Source: Flagellatimonas centrodinii
GTDB taxonomy: Bacteria > Pseudomonadota > Gammaproteobacteria > Nevskiales > Nevskiaceae
DNA length: 64,000 bases
NCBI RefSeq assembly: GCF_016918765.2
Contig: NZ_CP092104.1
Location: forward strand, 2,728,001 to 2,792,000
Direction of reading: 5' to 3'
In this document: piece after piece, positions 63,095 to 64,000 of the stretch
Layout of the letters: each line of letters begins with the position of its first letter
Numbering within the stretch: the stretch's first letter is position 1
The notes under the pieces: generated by a model
Seen by the model: the letters and a program-made list of their open reading frames with translations, nothing else
Databases searched by the model: none
What the model was told of the DNA's origin: nothing
Translations under genes and position numbers: made by a program

Positions 63095-63859
63095 ATGAAC
63101 GAACACGATCAGCCGCGGCGCCAGCGCAAGGGAATCTACCTGCTGCCCAACCTGTTCACCACCGGCACCCTGTTCGGTGGCTTCTTCGCCATTGTCTCGG
63201 CGATGAACGGTCATTTCAGCATGGCCGCGGCCGGCATCCTGGCGGCGATGATCGCGGATGCCCTGGATGGACGCATTGCCCGCCTCACCAATACCCAGAG
63301 CGATTTCGGCAAGGAATACGATTCGCTTTGCGACATGGTGGCCTTCGGCGTTGCCGCCTCGGTGGTGATGTACGCCTTCAGCCTGCACCACCTGGCCGAC
63401 TACAAGTGGCTGGGGGGCAAGCTGGGTTGGGTGGTCGCGTTCCTGTTCACCGCCTGCACGGCGTTGCGGTTGGCGCGCTTCAACGTTCTGGCGGCCATCG
63501 CCGGCAGCAACAAGGACTTTTTCGGCCTGCCCAGCCCGGCAGCTGCGGCGGTCATCACCTTCTTTGTCTGGACCGCGCACAGCAACGGTCTCGACGGCGC
63601 CACCCTGCTGGTGCCGGCCACAGTACTGACGGTGGTGATTGCCTTGCTGATGGTGAGCAATTTCCGCTACTCCAGTTTCAAGCAGATCAAGCTGGCGGAG
63701 CGGGTGCCCTTCTTCAAACTGCTGGTGGCGGTCGGGTTGATCGTGCTGGTCGCCACCAATCCGCCACTGGTCCTGTTCCTGACCTTCTTCGGTTATGCCT
63801 TGTCAGCGCCGTTGGCGGCCGCCTGGCGGCGCTATCGGGGCCGACCGACGGCGGTTTGA
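63095..63859 (+). CDS. pssA: CDP-diacylglycerol-serine O-phosphatidyltransferase
   Basis: The 254-residue membrane enzyme has the CDP-alcohol phosphotransferase motif DALDGRIARLTNTQSDFGKEYDSLCD (read as DG...AR...G...D...D, positions about 49-74). It has several membrane helices and the conserved N-terminal LLPNLFTTGTLFGGFFAI. It makes phosphatidylserine from CDP-diacylglycerol and serine. The ATG at 63095 is the family start; the longer frame upstream is not supported. It lies between ilvC and a putative leuA leader. Confidence 0.93.
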   Translation: MNEHDQPRRQRKGIYLLPNLFTTGTLFGGFFAIVSAMNGHFSMAAAGILAAMIADALDGRIARLTNTQSDFGKEYDSLCDMVAFGVAASVVMYAFSLHHLADYKWLGGKLGWVVAFLFTACTALRLARFNVLAAIAGSNKDFFGLPSPAAAAVITFFVWTAHSNGLDGATLLVPATVLTVVIALLMVSNFRYSSFKQIKLAERVPFFKLLVAVGLIVLVATNPPLVLFLTFFGYALSAPLAAAWRRYRGRPTAV

Positions 63860-63891
63860 ACGCTGGCGGGTTTGGAGTATCATCCAAGGCC

Positions 63892-63981
63892 ATGATCATG
63901 TCGTATGCCAAGCAGGTCTTCCCGGTGGCCCCCGGCCGCTGTGGTGCGCTGCGACTTCCGGGCCTGCGCCTTCTGCCGTAA
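63892..63981 (+). CDS. Leucine-rich leader peptide (probable leuA attenuator)
   Basis: This 29-codon reading frame begins MIMSYAKQVFPVAPG and ends CGALRLPGLRLLP, with five Leu codons in the last 11 positions, just before its TAA. A second ATG at 63898 is possible. Leucine-rich leaders of this size precede leuA in many gammaproteobacteria and control it by ribosome stalling. The stop codon lies in the loop of a hairpin at 63971-63988. The expected downstream gene is beyond the window, so the assignment is inference. Confidence 0.65.
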   Translation: MIMSYAKQVFPVAPGRCGALRLPGLRLLP

Positions 63982-63988
63982 GGCAGAA
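63971..63988 (+). promoter_or_regulatory. Attenuator-type hairpin overlapping the leader stop
   Basis: A perfect 7-bp stem TTCTGCC/GGCAGAA is closed by the tetraloop GTAA, which contains the leader's TAA stop codon (63979-63981). A stalled or terminating ribosome would prevent this hairpin from forming, as expected for a transcription attenuator. The rest of the structure is cut off by the window edge. Confidence 0.55.
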
Positions 63989-64000
63989 CGACGATCAGCG

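Overview
The window looks like chromosomal DNA of a GC-rich gammaproteobacterium carrying a mobile, lower-GC accessory region at its left end. The core genes (fadBA, ilvB, ilvNC, pssA, rnhA, dnaQ, gloB, mltD, rnk) and the lipid- and alkane-related genes (CYP153, DUF1329 pair, alkylsulfatase, several acyl-CoA enzymes) would fit a hydrocarbon- or lipid-degrading member of the Nevskiales/Salinisphaerales/Xanthomonadales neighbourhood. That placement is inference from gene content only.

Bases 1-13142 are a composite island. The left part (1-1751) has a secreted-protein fragment, a putative replication origin (DnaA boxes, ACCGCGGT palindromes), a winged-helix Rep-like gene, an AlpA-like gene and a divergent repressor-like gene. 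A complete tRNA-Arg(UCU) at 1770-1846 abuts the last codons of a tyrosine-integrase gene that is cut off by an IS3-family element (1906-2891). Next comes a catabolic cluster: a GMC oxidoreductase truncated by the IS, a CYP153 cytochrome P450, its [2Fe-2S] ferredoxin, an AraC-type regulator, and a rightward operon of a transglutaminase-like protein, two hotdog proteins, a thiolase-like protein, an acyl-CoA dehydrogenase and an alpha/beta hydrolase. Two 38-bp near-identical sites flank the AraC gene, one in front of each catabolic operon and in the same orientation relative to it. A second, inverted remnant of the same IS (11687-11743) closes the cluster. Then come a second integrase-tRNA junction with an intact integrase, and the 3' half of a tRNA-Arg (13097-13142) marking the island's right edge.

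That tRNA half runs into three tandem 178-bp repeats, each beginning with the last 18 nt of the tRNA and each predicted to form three strong hairpins. The architecture closely resembles the E. coli tyrT/rtT locus.

Bases 13745-38279 hold signalling and housekeeping genes: two diguanylate cyclases, two PilZ-type proteins, a lone Pycsar-effector-like membrane protein, an operon for a TonB receptor with a nucleoside hydrolase and a DUF547 protein, a nuclease plus nuclease-helicase pair, a GH3 lipoprotein, a Kef-type antiporter, mltD, gloB, rnhA and dnaQ.

Bases 38283-64000 are dominated by fatty-acid and branched-chain amino-acid metabolism. They hold an ArsR-methyltransferase fusion, a histone-H1-like protein, fadBA, an M19-like lipoprotein, an unfamiliar helical-repeat protein with a small partner, acyl-CoA dehydrogenase, beta-carbonic anhydrase, rnk, enoyl-CoA hydratase and a LysR regulator. 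ilvB is separated from ilvN-ilvC-pssA by two DUF1329 proteins and an alkylsulfatase. The window ends in a leucine-rich leader peptide with an overlapping hairpin, probably the attenuator of a leuA gene just beyond the edge.
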